Positions 10,984 to 22,536 of a DNA stretch of 64,000 nt are shown here, one piece after another. A model generated the notes under the pieces. It made no database searches. It worked only from the letters and a program-made list of their open reading frames with translations, and was not told the DNA's origin. The position numbers and the translations under genes are program-made. Source of the DNA: Lutraria lutraria (lineage: Eukaryota; Mollusca; Bivalvia; Venerida; Mactridae); NCBI GenBank assembly GCA_964023205.1, contig OZ026851.1, positions 18,359,528-18,423,527 of the forward strand, in the 5' to 3' direction. Each line of letters starts with the position of its first letter. The stretch's first letter is position 1.

Positions 10984-11125
10984 GACTCCGACATGACGTG
11001 GCCTGGAAGGCACTACTAAATCCTCGACCTTTGTCCCAGATAACGTAGATGATGATACTGTAACACACTATGATTATTAAAGCAGGAATAACAAAGGCTG
11101 TGAGAGCCACCAATGTTATGTACAC
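10984..11125 (-). CDS. CCAPR: CCAPR-like receptor exon: TM5 and first part of third intracellular loop
   Basis: This 142-nt exon encodes residues 161-207 plus one base of residue 208. It reads VYITLVALTAFVIPALIII (TM5 with its conserved Pro), then CYSIIIYVIWDKG, very like the CYAIIVKTIWAKG segment of insect CCAP receptors. The donor used here is AGTC/GTGAGT, a perfect consensus match, and it gives exit phase 1 as the next exon requires. A second in-frame donor, GTT/GTAAGC, lies 47 bases further on (exon edge 10937) but would exit in phase 0. The acceptor is TTTTTTTCAG. Confidence 0.88.
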
Positions 11126-11432
11126 CTGAAAAAAAATGAAAACTTGTGCTTGCGTCGACAGAAATTGAATTGGCAAAAACGAACATTGCAATAATTTTAC
11201 AATGGCTTCTAGCTAGATTACAGTGTTTTAGATGATGCATTGCATGATCTCAGCTATAGTTTATGATATAATAGACTATGCACTTATAATCACGGTACAA
11301 TTGGAAAAAATCTTAACTTAATGAAATTTAGTATTAATAAAAGCACACAAGGTAAATGAGAACAATTCAAATGGATCGAAAACTAATGGAAATATTTATT
11401 TCAAAATGAAGATGAATTGAAGCATAGCGAAC

Positions 11433-11575
11433 CTGCCAATGCCAGGGTTTCTGTAAAGTCATTATGCAGTGTGTCTCCTTGTTCAGTGTGTCAATATCAA
11501 ACAAGGCAATGGAAGGTATTGCCAACAAACCAGACATAATCCACGCAGCAATCACTAAAGCACGTATTGTTGTTG
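11433..11575 (-). CDS. CCAPR: CCAPR-like receptor exon: TM4 and second extracellular loop
   Basis: This 143-nt exon encodes the rest of residue 113 and residues 114-160. TM4 contains the invariant Trp (residue 124, in IAAWIMSGLLAIPS). The loop NKETHCIMTLQ supplies Cys149, the partner of Cys74. It ends KPWHWQ, matching the position of W(Q/T)xYM at the start of TM5 in the family. The acceptor is TTTCCAG. The donor CAG/GTTCGC is a weak match to consensus, but it is required by the homology and by phase (1 in, 0 out). Residues 104-135 join smoothly to the TM3 exon as PMNFTRKATTIRA. Confidence 0.88.
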
Positions 11576-12012
11576 CTGGAAATATATAAACATAAATGCA
11601 ATAAACTGGTAGATGGCAAAAACCAGTTCTAAATTTATTTCAGAAGATGAATTTCTTGTATTATTAGAGTGTCCAATTACACTGTACTGAGAAAACAATT
11701 CATAAATAAATATTTTTGGAAGAGACCACATATGCAAATATGTTTTGAGTTGTTAACTAGCCAAACTGAAAGTATTATCAGAAAGTTATCCATTTTTGTT
11801 CGAATAAGAACTAATGTAGATTAAATGTTACCAATATTCTAAATACTGATATGATATTTGATTAACTAATGTTGGTTAAGCTTGTATTTTATTTTGCTTA
11901 TCCTATGCTGCCATATACCTTTTTCTCCTTATATATACATGTGCATTGTATGATGTCCATTGCTGTATTATATATGTATACCTAGGGAAAACCGACATTG
12001 ACGCGGTGTTTT

Positions 12013-12395
12013 ACATACCCCGCCACAAAAGAAGCGGAATCTTTGTTTTAAAGTATCTGCTTCAATTGTACATCAGAAGTACTTCATCTGTGTTGCAAAA
12101 TTTAAAGACCTACTTCAACTTAATTCTCGGGGACTTCTTACATACTTCTTGATCATGCTTCAAATGAAGCTCTCACTGAAACACGAGGGACTTTAGCAGT
12201 ACTTCAAAGAAGATTTAATCTATTTGGAACAGGGACTTCAAATGTACTTCTCCATTACTTTGATTTATTTAATTTTATCTGTATCTATGAGGTACTTTTG
12301 AAGGAGACTTGAAAAGTACGTCTTTGATATTCCAGGGGGAAGCTTCATTTGTACTTCAAATATGCTTCAGATGTGCTTTTTGTGGCTGGGTATGT
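12013..12395. mobile_element. 383-bp MITE with ACATACCC(C/A)GCCACAAAA termini
   Basis: The left end ACATACCCCGCCACAAAA and the reverse complement of the right end (ACATACCCAGCCACAAAA) form terminal inverted repeats of about 18 bp. The interior is peppered with (G/T)ACTTC motifs spaced irregularly on both strands. No coding frame of note is present. Confidence 0.65.
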
Positions 12396-12419
12396 CAGAT
12401 TGTCAATATATGCACCCAT

Positions 12420-12482
12420 GTACATAGAAACAGTTATTGAACAAACAGAAACTATAAAGACCATTTATATGCTTATGGGACT
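12420..12482 (-). mobile_element. Terminal fragment of TTAA MITE family B
   Basis: About 60 bp match, in reverse orientation, the first 60 bp of the complete family B copies (AGTCCCATAAGC, then TTTCTGTTTGTTC). The fragment ends at a TTAA (12483-12486). The other terminus is absent. Confidence 0.6.
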
Positions 12483-12609
12483 TTAAAGTTTTATCCTGGA
12501 ATCATTTACAAATTCTCGTGTTCGTGTCTTGTGGTTTACTGACAAGTCACGTAGATTTATTTTCAATATCCCTTTGCGATATTTTAACAGATGTGACTTA
12601 TGTCGACCC

Positions 12610-12925
12610 TGTTTGTTTCAGTGGGTTAATGTATCTAGATTGGTTATAATCGCTAAAATAACGTAAAATGATATTTTACATTATTTACAAATATTAAATA
12701 TCATACTTTAATACTAAGCAACAAAACATTCTAACCGAACGCTCAAAAATGGTGTTTATTAGCGATAAATTCTGCACCCCTTTGTCGACTTTTCCTTATC
12801 AGCGTTAAACATTTCTAACGTAATGTGCATTATATCGGTACGATATGATACTATTAATTCATTAATGACACAAATTTGTTATAAAATATCTTACTAGACA
12901 TCAAACCTGGGCGTGGTTTCACATG
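12610..12925 (+). repeat. Dispersed repeat D, uninterrupted copy
   Basis: It contains a palindrome around ATAACGTAAAATGATATTTTA, then CAACAAAACATTCTAACCGAA, TTATCAGCGTTAAACATT and CTTACTAGACATCAAACCTG. It matches the inverted copy at 14878-15560 across the point where that copy carries a MITE. It therefore serves as the empty-site reference. Confidence 0.7.
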
Positions 12926-13384
12926 GAAATGTTAATCTAGGGAACAGTGCCTCAGAATTTTGATACTTATTTTATTTTTTTATCTATGGAGTATTACGTA
13001 ATAAACTGCGGGGTTATGGGTACGGAATTTCTTTCGGAGGACTTTATCAAAAACCTGAGACACGGTTCCCTGCTTTGTACATTTATAGTCATTTTAAGGC
13101 TACTTGTTGTAATATATTCTTAAATGCAGAGAAGTTATCGTTGTTCAAACATTTCTAAATTACGTGCGATATTGGTTTATAGAAGACCAATCAAATGTAA
13201 TATTTGTTTCAAATTACTTGCAATGCACTTTTTACAGTGGATTTATTTTAGTATATAATTATGGTTTAGTTTTTAAATCTATAAATTGGTGAAATTTGAT
13301 TCGACCTGACATCCAAACCAGATACATTAAACGCAGATTTTCAACAAAATGTTCAGTTAAATACGACGATCGGTTCACTTTACC

Positions 13385-13470
13385 AGTTTTCCTGGACTGT
13401 ATTCTAACCAGTTCTAACTTACCCTTCAACAAGAAGCCGGCAACCTTTCCACACATGGAGGAAAATCGAC
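13385..13470 (-). repeat. SINE family II fragment
   Basis: TTCCTGGACTGTATTCTAAC and the CCACACATGGAGGAAAAT block match modules at 20545-20772 and 41850-41995 in the same orientation. Confidence 0.5.
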
Positions 13471-14039
13471 GTTTTGTCATATTGTGTAGAATGTCGATAA
13501 TACGATTCATACAAAGCCTAAGTGACTTCAGCCTAAGTGGCTTCAGGGTTTATATTTACCAGTTGTTATGACAAGGCTTTCGTGTTTTATAGCAATATGT
13601 ACTAGCCAATAAACACAACAGATTCGTGTTTGTAATCTCCAAGCATCGATAGACTATGAGAAGTTGTTCTACAAGGCTAATATGACATGCAAAGTGTTGA
13701 TCACTTATACCTTCTTATAATGGAAAGTTTCAGAGGTAAAACAAACTGAAAAGCCCCATTTCGTCACCTTGGTGACGAGAGATTGATCTGCGTGGGACAA
13801 TGATGGAATGAATGCTGAATTTTATGAATAATTCATGGTTAGAAACCTACCAACTTTGATTTAGCACGCAATAGACAGCACTGATCATGAATATCATTCA
13901 GGTGAGAATGTCACTTATTGAAATGTGCTTACGTCTACATGCCAATGTTAAAAGTACAAAGCTCTGCTCTGATGACTGCTATAATTCAAGGACAACTAAT
14001 GGTATAAGATTTTTTTAAGCCCTCAGCAACATAAACAAA

Positions 14040-14391
14040 TAATACGGAGGCACATAGCGATTGCCTCGTACTCATCCATGTGTCATTATGGGGTTAGGGT
14101 TAGGGTAAGTACAAGTTGTCGTTATGGGGTTCCAGTATGTACAAACCGACGTTGTGGGGAAAATTTGTGTTTATTGGGGGCAAAAATGTTGCTTGTGGGG
14201 TTCAGAAGATCAAAAGAAGATCAAAGGCGGCACCCCACAACGTTACTTCAGTGAGTACGTCCGTCCGGCTGTCCGTTCGTCCGTACATACCAGACGTAGG
14301 TCGTGAGGTTAGGGTTAGTACAAATCGACTTTATGGGGTAACAGTACGTACAAAGCACTGTTGTGGGGTTAAATTTGCTCTTGTAATGCCT
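14040..14391 (+). repeat. Degenerate repeat region with short interstitial TTAGGG tract
   Basis: GGGGTTAGGGTTAGGG lies at about 14090-14106 and GGTTAGGGTTAG at about 14308. The region also repeats a motif like GTACAAATCGACTTTATGGG about every 40-60 bp, and has CGTCCGTCCG sequence at 14258-14284. Confidence 0.5.
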
Positions 14392-14730
14392 TAGGTATCC
14401 ATCAATTGAATGATTCGTCGACGGTGAGTGATAACAAATTTGATTTCCTTTGATTTACACCGGACTGGGTATGAAATTCCGAAGGAATAAAGAAATTTAC
14501 TCTGTTGCTATTGAAAAGAAACTTAGGTCACATCGATGCCTAGTGGTACCTTTTGAAGGGCTTGTTGCTCCAGTTCAGAGCAATGTATGGATATAAGAGT
14601 GGATGGTGGTTAAGGAGAAATTATTTCTGCGTCGAATAAGACCAGGCTTTTAAGAATCGGTTCAGAATTGTTACAACAGGAGCTTGATGAACATGACCGG
14701 TGTGATTTCTGAGCCCAGGAGTTCTATACA
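14392..14730 (+). repeat. Dispersed repeat E, plus copy
   Basis: It shares about 330 bp in inverse orientation with 61975-62310. Shared blocks include TAATGCCTTAGGTATCCATC, GGTGAGTGATAACAAATTTG, AGAAATTATTTCTGCGTCGA and CCAGGCTTTTAAGAATCGGT. No terminal structure or ORF was identified. Confidence 0.7.
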
Positions 14731-14877
14731 TTTCCTCTATAACATATTATGTGGTGAAAAAAAATATTTTTTTTTGAAATTTTATTTTGCTGTTATCACA
14801 TGCCGGTAGCCTGTGATGAAATCAACGAATTTGACGCACCCCTTTCAATTTTGATAACCAATCAAAATCGCTAATGT

Positions 14878-15560
14878 TTAAGGTTCAATAATTGAAACCA
14901 TGCCCATGTTTGATGTCTGGTAAGAGATTTTATAACACCTTTTTGGCATTAATGAATTAATAGTATCATGTCGTACCAATACAATGTGCATTACGTTATT
15001 GGTTTTTAACGCTGATAAGGAAAAGTCTATACAGGGTGCAGTATTTATCGCAATAAAACACCATTTTTGCGTTCGGGTAAACATTTTTGTTGCTTGGTGT
15101 TAAAAGTCCCATAAGCTTATAAATGTATTGGTCCTAATAGTTTCTGTTTGTTCTATAACAGAGGAATCCGGTGTGTTTTCCTCCCGTGCATACTTTATAG
15201 CAAGAAAAAATGTTTCCGATACCACTATCGTATTTCTTTTCAATATCATTGAAATAAAAACTATTTATAAACCACCTGTGTTTTTCCGCAGTCATGCAAT
15301 GCACACATAGTAAAGTGACGTCACGCGCTCTATATATTTAAAGTTTACAAAAGCAAAAATCACAGTGAAATGAGTGTTTTCAGACGAAAAAGGGCTTGTT
15401 TCGTCGGTAATAATTATCTTGGGATAATATCAGCAATTAAATGTTTTTGCATATATTTTTCTACAGCAAAAAGCTAATGGGGCTTTAAAGTATGATATTC
15501 AATCTTTGTAAATAACGTAAAATATCATTTTACGTTATTTTAGCGATTTCAACCTATGCT
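14878..15560 (-). repeat. Dispersed repeat D, inverted copy interrupted by a MITE
   Basis: 14878-15099 and 15489-15560 together are the reverse complement of 12610-12925. They are separated exactly at a TTAA by the 381-bp MITE at 15104-15484. The outer end carries the palindrome AATAACGTAAAAT-ATC-ATTTTACGTTATT. Confidence 0.75.
15104..15484 (+). mobile_element. 381-bp MITE, family B, with TTAA target duplication
   Basis: The ends are AAGTCCCATAAGC and the complement of AGCCCCATTAGC, flanked by TTAA at 15100-15103 and 15485-15488. The uninterrupted paralogue at 12710 has a single TTTAA at the matching point. It is about the same length as, and collinear with, 47064-47441. It has no coding capacity. 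Confidence 0.8.
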
Positions 15561-15589
15561 GATACGTTAAATAGATTATATAAATACTA

Positions 15590-17005
15590 AATTAATTTAG
15601 AATGAAGACAAATGTATGATCAACTAGATGAACAAGGTGTTTGCAAATAATATTAAATATGACACATTGAACCAATAGAAATTGAACAATTTATGACAAT
15701 CTTCAACATAAAGATATTGTATGTCAAAGGTTTTCGTGGTATAACGAATTTGTATAAACCGTTTTCATGTTATTCAAGAAAATTAGTAAACAGCTATCTA
15801 ATATTAGCGAGGAAATAAGAAGAAAATGAAACTCAATAATTACATGCATTCTCCTTGGTTTTAAAATCTGCATTACACGGAATTATGACATGCGTGGTTT
15901 TCAGTGGCTGTTGAAACTCGCAAAAATACGAGTGAATGTGTAACTTAAATGGCTACCATTATTCTCATTAAATATATCAAAATGGGATGCAATTCAATTG
16001 TACTTTAATATTGAAATTCCTTATGTTTGACCACTCCACGGAAATTGTAATAATGTTTTTAACCCATCAGTAAGGAACAAGTCCATTTCCGTGCAAGCAG
16101 ACTTTAGTTTCTGCAACACCATGCACGATCAGGAAAATGTTATAGTGCATTTTTGATGAAATTGTTAACGAATGACATTTCACGTTTGGAAAAATTAAGT
16201 GAAAAAGAAAAAAAGACAGCCTGTGAATAGATTTGAACGTATTCTAGAAGACACTGCGTGAGTTAACATTATTGACTAGCAATGCTGTAATTTTAGAAAA
16301 TTTAATGCGAGTCCAAAATTTAAATGATATTCCACCTTAAATATGAACCAATATTAGATAGTTATGAATAAAATACTAATTAGAGAAAATTAGATTGACC
16401 AAGTTGGTTGTTCTCTTTAAGCAGTATTGGCCCGAGCCCGTTATAAAATATCATAGTATGATACTTTTGTTAGCTTGCCGACTTTTGCCAAGAATACGAC
16501 ACAAACAGGTTTATATTAGAATAATGTATTGTTAGGATTTAGAATAAACATGTATACATAAACACACCAGCACAAGTGTAGAACATTAGACTGTTTTCAA
16601 ATGATATGTGTTGTCCGTTCTGATTTATCATTCATTCTATTTAAACGTACACATGCAGCATAACATCTCCACAGAGGCCCTCTCTTGAGCATGATTTTCA
16701 CCCATGTATGCTTAAATTTTTAATTTAACCACTCTAGAGCAACAACCTCTAAATAAGAATTTTAACAATGCTACTTCCAAAGGACATTGGTTTGGACAGG
16801 TTGCACGGTACATTGAAATTTTCTTCTTGGAACAAATGGAACCGTTGTTAAAATTGACAACATAAAAAAGAACATTGTTCGTATGATTTACCTTTTGTCA
16901 ACTTGTTCTCAGTATTTTTCTGATATGACAACCCATCATTCCTGAATCAATATATGTTTCATTAGACTGTACATTCTAGATCTGAATGTATAGATTTATT
17001 TAAGA
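15590..17005. other. AT-rich intronic stretch
   Basis: No gene or clear repeat is seen. A weak inverted motif (AACATCTCCACAGAGG near 16664 and ACTCTAGAGCAACAACCTC near 16731) resembles blocks at 49640-49710. Confidence 0.4.
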
Positions 17006-17009
17006 GATG

Positions 17010-17240
17010 ATAAGTTTTAATGTCCCCATCCCGCGACAACTGAGTCAAGTCCTGTGTTGAGAGATTCACAGGAAGCGGGCGAAGCGTATATCGATGCTTC
17101 AAGAAAAGAACCAGAAATAACAGTGGTGATATAAATGCCCGGTTCCCCTGTATCTTCTCTCTCTCTCTCTCTCCTGGGCGACCCTAAAATGACCATAGCT
17201 GTGTAATGGGCCTTTAAACAACAGAAAATTGATGACAACT
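17010..17240 (+). mobile_element. SINE family I, 3' part
   Basis: It contains the family's body (GTCCCCATCCCGCGACAACT, GTATATCGATGCTTC) and tail (CCCTAAAATGACCATAGCTG, CCTTTAAACAACAG). A (TC)n run lies at 17153-17173. The tRNA-like head is missing. Confidence 0.65.
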
Positions 17241-18668
17241 AAACATGGTTAAAACACCATATTATTTTACAAACATCGTGTACAGTTTTATTAATTAGAT
17301 TCTAAGATTTATGATGTGAAAATAGTGTTTAGTTTTGAAGTTAATTATTCCTTTCAGCAAAATATGGACTGCAAAGAAGTCCATTTTGATTTATAATAGA
17401 TCCTTATATGTGATAACTGAAGGGCCAGCAGCCCCGAACACTTCAATTCTTTATTTTTCTGAACTTTTGTTAATAATGTTTATTTTTATTGGAAGAAAAC
17501 GCATAGTCAATTTTAATAAAAGGTCAGTTTTTCCTCTAAGAAGTCACTCATTGTTGACTTCTTCCAATACAAATTAATAAAATTCGGAGAAAAAAACATG
17601 TTTTAGACAAAAGAAAAAGTCGGGAGACATTGCTAGTCAACTGATGATTTAAACACGAAACATTGTGCAAATTACACTTATCGAAAATATTGCGAAAATA
17701 TTCGCGCAATAGAAGGTCTGCATCTTTTACATTTCTTTTCAGACCAATTTGATTATTATATTGAGGTACAGTACCTAAAATAAAGATCTCACATGACAAT
17801 TTTCTCATGAGAAATTAAACATATAAAATGCATTATGGTTGCAGACAATGACACGAAATTATATCCATCGTCCAATAAAGGGTTCACTATATAATTAGAC
17901 TATCATAATTTGATATAATGACCTCACAGTAAGTCTTTTTTATATTCTTCCATCATATTATTACTTTTACGTATATTTTACGTTTTAGTGTTTGCCAATG
18001 TCCTCAATGCTATGAATATATGTATTTGTTTCCCACGGGTAATTGTGAGGTTGTCCCTCAGAAATGAGTTTAATCCCCATATAGCTTTGTTACAAACCGT
18101 TTCAAGGCGGCATTCCCCCGGATATTGTCTTTTGTTCTTATTGCGAATCAACTGACATCATAAAATGATAAGTGATTATGCTTGTTTCGACTAAGGGAAA
18201 CCTAGGTAATCTAGAAAAAAATTATAACATTAACGAACATTAGTGTGCAATTGGTGGAAGCATTCCCTGTAGGGTTCAATTCTACATATTTAGTGATAGT
18301 GCTGGCACTGAAACACAGCTGACGCCGAAGCTATGTTTTCATGTTTTATGTTATGTTTACATCGTTCTATGAATATGAGAACATTTACTTAACGAGAAAT
18401 GTTAGAAACATGGCGTTTTAAAAGACAACAATACCTTTAAGAATCTTCAGCGGCGCCGCTTCTTTAACTACCCAATAAAAGGCGTCTATAATTTGATAAA
18501 AAATGCACTTTCGAAGCGTTGTGGAGAAATGAATTTAGCTAACTGAACTAAAAAGAGATTATTTAAAATAAAAAGAACACAATGAGTTATGTCAAATGAA
18601 TAATAGACAATTTGCTTGTCCATGCAATTATTTTAATAAAATACCAACTGAACAGCTTAGAATGAAGT

Positions 18669-18755
18669 GGGAATATGCATTAATGTTTATGGGAATATAC
18701 ATTAATGTTTATGGGAATATACATTAATGTTTATGGGAATATACATTAATGTTTA
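18669..18755. repeat. 22-bp tandem repeat, four copies
   Basis: GGGAATATACATTAATGTTT plus AT is repeated almost perfectly. The first copy has G for A at one position. Confidence 0.9.
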
Positions 18756-18921
18756 AATATGTATCCAAATAGAATCAAAATCAAATGTAGTCAAAACAGT
18801 TTATCAACTAACAAAGCCATGTGATTCCCCACCGTGACTTTGCAGGTGTATTTCTTTTGCTTTAGAGACAAGTTAGGAAGGACAAAAGCGATCAATTTAT
18901 TATGCATGCTTGCTGTTGATT

Positions 18922-19113
18922 ATGGGCCCACTGTCTTTTATTCTGGTATTTGCGTCGCACGTACTGTCATCGGCAGCATGGTCATTTTTCGACTTTTCAG
19001 ATGAGAAAAACTCAGACGTAAACATAGATAGAAGCACCAACCTTCCGTTTAAAATTTCTTACCTTCGAAATTTAGCCAAGGACGGATTCAAACATACAGA
19101 GATGAGGGACTAG
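18922..19113 (+). CDS. Candidate small secreted protein or first exon (unrecognised)
   Basis: A 63-residue ORF starts with a signal-peptide-like segment, MGPLSFILVFASHVLSS followed by AAW, and then a hydrophilic, charged region (SFFDFSDEKNSD and on to KHTEMRD) before a stop. It lies inside the 27.6-kb receptor intron on the opposite strand, is more GC-rich than its surroundings, and is not part of a repeat that I could match elsewhere in the window. There is no obvious TATA element, and no dibasic cleavage site is clear enough to call a neuropeptide precursor. A weak donor (GAC/GTAAAC) after the hydrophobic part could make it a first exon. No family is recognised; chance is quite possible. 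Confidence 0.22.
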   Translation: MGPLSFILVFASHVLSSAAWSFFDFSDEKNSDVNIDRSTNLPFKISYLRNLAKDGFKHTEMRD

Positions 19114-19484
19114 TGATTACCATTCAATCATGGAGGTCTCCTTATATTTATTCATGCGATTTTATTTTCATTGGTTTCCCCTGAGGTGATGCAAGATTGT
19201 GCCAATTAAACCTAGGGACAAATACCATGGAGGCGTACTGTAAACCCTCCACGAGATTGTTTTGTCCCTGTTTGAGTGTTGCTGTGCTGGGAAGGTTTGG
19301 GTATTTTTTCTGGGAAACAAGTCCTCGTCCATATTCAAGCAGATTCATCAAACTGCCATGATGTAACGTCAGTCACGTTTAAGTAACAGAAGCGCATGCG
19401 TCTAAATGTAGATATACAAAGGCCAAAACAGATATCAGACAATTTGTATGATTTTGGTAAAACTGGTAAAAACTTGGTAAAAAT

Positions 19485-19757
19485 TAAGGTTGTTGGTTCG
19501 AATCTCTGCTTCCGAACTTATCAGGAATGCTTTTTCAGTGTCCCCATCCCAACTACTGAGCCACTGGTACCGTGTCTAGAAAATCACAGGAAAAAAGACA
19601 AGGCGTGTATCGGTGCTTTCCACCGGACACGATAAAGAATCTGTTCAAAAAGAGTGGTTACAAATGCCTGATCTTCCTGTATCTTCTCTCCTCTTTCTAG
19701 GGCGGCCCTGAGATGACCATATCTGTCAAATAAGCCATTAAACAACAGGTAAAAAAG
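19485..19757 (+). mobile_element. SINE family I, nearly full body with B box
   Basis: A B box GGTTCGAATC at 19495-19504 is followed by CTTTTTCAGTGTCCCCATCC, GTATCGGTGCTTTCCACCGG, CAAATGCCTGATCTTCCTGT and the tail CATTAAACAACAGGTAAA. The A-box half of the tRNA head is degenerate. Confidence 0.7.
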
Positions 19758-20544
19758 ATAACAGTAATGGATCGTAGACAAATGTTTGATTTACTAGTAT
19801 AAACAACTTCATCATTTTGCATCGTTCCATCTTAATTCTTGAGATCGAGTTCGCGATTTTTGATAAATATCAAATATAGAAATGTTTAATGCTTGCACTA
19901 AGGAACCTTCAGTTGTTAAGATAAATTTTATTACGATACCTTTTTCTTATTTTTATTTGTGTAGGCGATATCAGTGAGAATGTTCAGTTTTAATATTCTC
20001 TGGTTGTTTTAAGTAATCTCACAATCTGACAGTTATAGTGTACATTTCATGTATCAGTTGTACCGTTTAATCATCTGATACAATAAAAATCAAGATAAAA
20101 ATAATAAAACAATTTTAGAAGTGTTCATCATCGTGTTTGAAAGAATAAAAAATGTTTATTGTTAAACATAAATTGTTCATTTTTTGTGAGGCCTTTTCAA
20201 CAACCACTATCACTAACAGTGTGGCGAATCACATGACGAATGTAAGGGCAGAAAACACCCCTACAATCTACCTGTAAATCGAGGCATTTTTATTGCCATT
20301 GATTTTAAATTTTAGTTGTTTTCACGTGTCCTAACCTATGTTATCGGTATATTTTAAGATTATGGCATATCACGGCAATTCAATGTTACTCAAATAGTTC
20401 GCCATAATCTTAAAAAATACCCACTTCTTTCCAAAACAAAGTCTATTTAGTTACTTTGTTGAGACGGCTCTTCACTTGATCAGGTGAGAATTAATGAGGT
20501 ATTAGAGAAGATATCAAAGAAAATGTTACCTTGGTCGACTTGTT

Positions 20545-20772
20545 TACTAATTACTAGCTTTCCTGGACTTCATTTAGGCATTAACCAGTACTAACCACAT
20601 TCTGTATGTAAGCTTCTGCCAAGCTACCCCACATAATTCAGAGGTGGATGACAGTTTAACATAAGGTTTAATATTTTCATTCAAATTTGTCACGGACAGT
20701 GTGAGCCTCGAACTCACGACCTTTCGATCTGTAGACAAACGTTCTAACCACTGAGATAGCCGGGCGGGCTCA
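20545..20772 (-). mobile_element. SINE family II with tRNA-like head
   Basis: On the minus strand a head (GCCCGGCTATCTCAGTGG, then GTGAGTTCGAGGCTCAC) has recognisable A and B boxes and a 5-bp T stem. The acceptor ends do not pair, so it is not a functional tRNA. The body (CACCTCTGAATTATGTGGGG, GTTAGTACTGGTTAATGCC) recurs at 1722, 13385 and 41850. Confidence 0.65.
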
Positions 20773-21494
20773 CACGAGGTGGTATAGGCACCGTGTTTAT
20801 AGGGTTGGGTGCATTAAGCACACATTCAGGGGTCACCCTTTTCCAGACACGTATTAACAAGACACATTTTATCGTTTATTGCACCACGCTTATAAGGCTT
20901 CATAACACAGGACACCGTGTAATAACGTGCAATATTTACTGAACGCAGCCGTTTCTGGCAGAAAACTTTATCATTAAGTGCTGTTAGACAATCCTTTAAA
21001 ATCTGTTCCTTTTTTCCCTTTTATTGAGATTTTCTCCTCAACAGGTTTATGAGCGCAGTATTCGATAAGCTGTCTGGTATTGCGGTGTGAAATGGATTAA
21101 GTATTACTAAGTATTCAATCTCAGTCCTTCATAATAGTTTATTTTATTATGTAAGACTGAAACAGACATGTCATTATAAGATTCACTTATATCCAAGAGG
21201 AAATCACTAAAGATTCACCATTTATTCCGTATGGTGTTCAATATTATCTAGACTTTAGCTATAGACAAGTGATTTGAATAAATTTGGAAATTCTGGCTGC
21301 TTGAAGCATTAGACCCCGTCTGCGAGCTCAGAGTTGACATTGCAGGGCTTTTATCCTCCTATAACATGTGTCTTCCCCTCAGGAAAAGTCTTTAAAATCA
21401 TGCAGTTTTCCCCTATAATTCAATTAACATCAAGTTTTTTTCTTCCCCCTTTTGCAAAAAATATGTGTTATTTCCCCTTAACTTCTTAACACAA

Positions 21495-21622
21495 TTCTTG
21501 ACTCGGTAATTGGAATGGGGGCACTAAAACATCCCTGAATTATCGAAAGGCGGCGCCGAGATTCGAACCTTAATCCGTTCAGGTGTCCAGCACTTACAAC
21601 CACTGGACAACCTCTAGTAGAT
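21495..21622 (-). mobile_element. SINE family I, 5' part
   Basis: On the minus strand the head AGGTTCGAATCTCGGCGCC is followed by the family body to GTGCCCCCATTCCAATTACC. The 3' tail is missing. Confidence 0.55.
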
Positions 21623-22536
21623 CATGGTCAACACTTTATACAATCAGTTTGATGTGGGTTTGTTATTATCCTTAACAGTGTAACACAAATATCTCCACAG
21701 TTTATTGATCTGATTTAGCAAACTACACCAATCTCTCCTCAATCTCTCTCAACGCCTTAAACACAATCTGATTCTTATTATTAAACACTGGTGCATCACA
21801 TTCTGTCTGGTTAATATAAAACTAATCTTTGGATCAAGCAAATTAATTAAAAGTGTTCGTGTTTAAAAAATCACAGTAACATTCATAGATCGAGAAACGT
21901 TTGTTTCTAAATACAGCACAAGATGTCGTGATAATTGAAATATGTGATATTATAGCAGATTGTTTCCTGCCTCTGTTATCTGTCAAACCACCATTTAACG
22001 AAGTCATATAAAACCCCTGAATACCGGACACCACGAAAACCAAAATTTCCTGAAAATTGGACATTTTTTTGGAATTTATCAAAATGTCTCTGAAAACCAG
22101 AATTCTCAGAAAACCGGATCTTTGGCCCGGCACCAAAGTGGTATGTTTTTTTTTCTCGGAGTTTGCGGTATATATATTTCAACATAATTTACAGCCTGGA
22201 GAAGTGTCCGGTGTTAACACGACGCCCCCTAGCATCCGCCTTATAACACAAATGATACATCCATTCATTAGCACTGTCTTAGCCAGATAACGTATTTAAT
22301 GACATTGTCTGACGATGACAAACTCATTATCTACACTGTCAAACCATTTTAGCTTTATAAGACAAAACGAACGTGTATTGTGTATTTGATTGCTCTATAA
22401 TTGTCACTCAGAACAATGTACCAATGTCTTGTCTAGGTTCAACAGTAAAAACGACAAAAGTACATATTAGAGTGATTCTATAAAATGTATGAGTTTTTTT
22501 AAATGGTAGGTTTTGTTCATGCTATTAATTGTTAAT

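Noticed and set aside
19148..19351. 67-aa minus ORF (begins MMNLLEYGRGLVSQKK)
   Set aside because: It looks protein-like in composition, but no family is recognised and no splice or start context supports it.
20700..20772. Possible tRNA gene on the minus strand
   Set aside because: The A box, B box and T stem are good, but the acceptor stem does not pair and the sequence continues into a dispersed SINE body.
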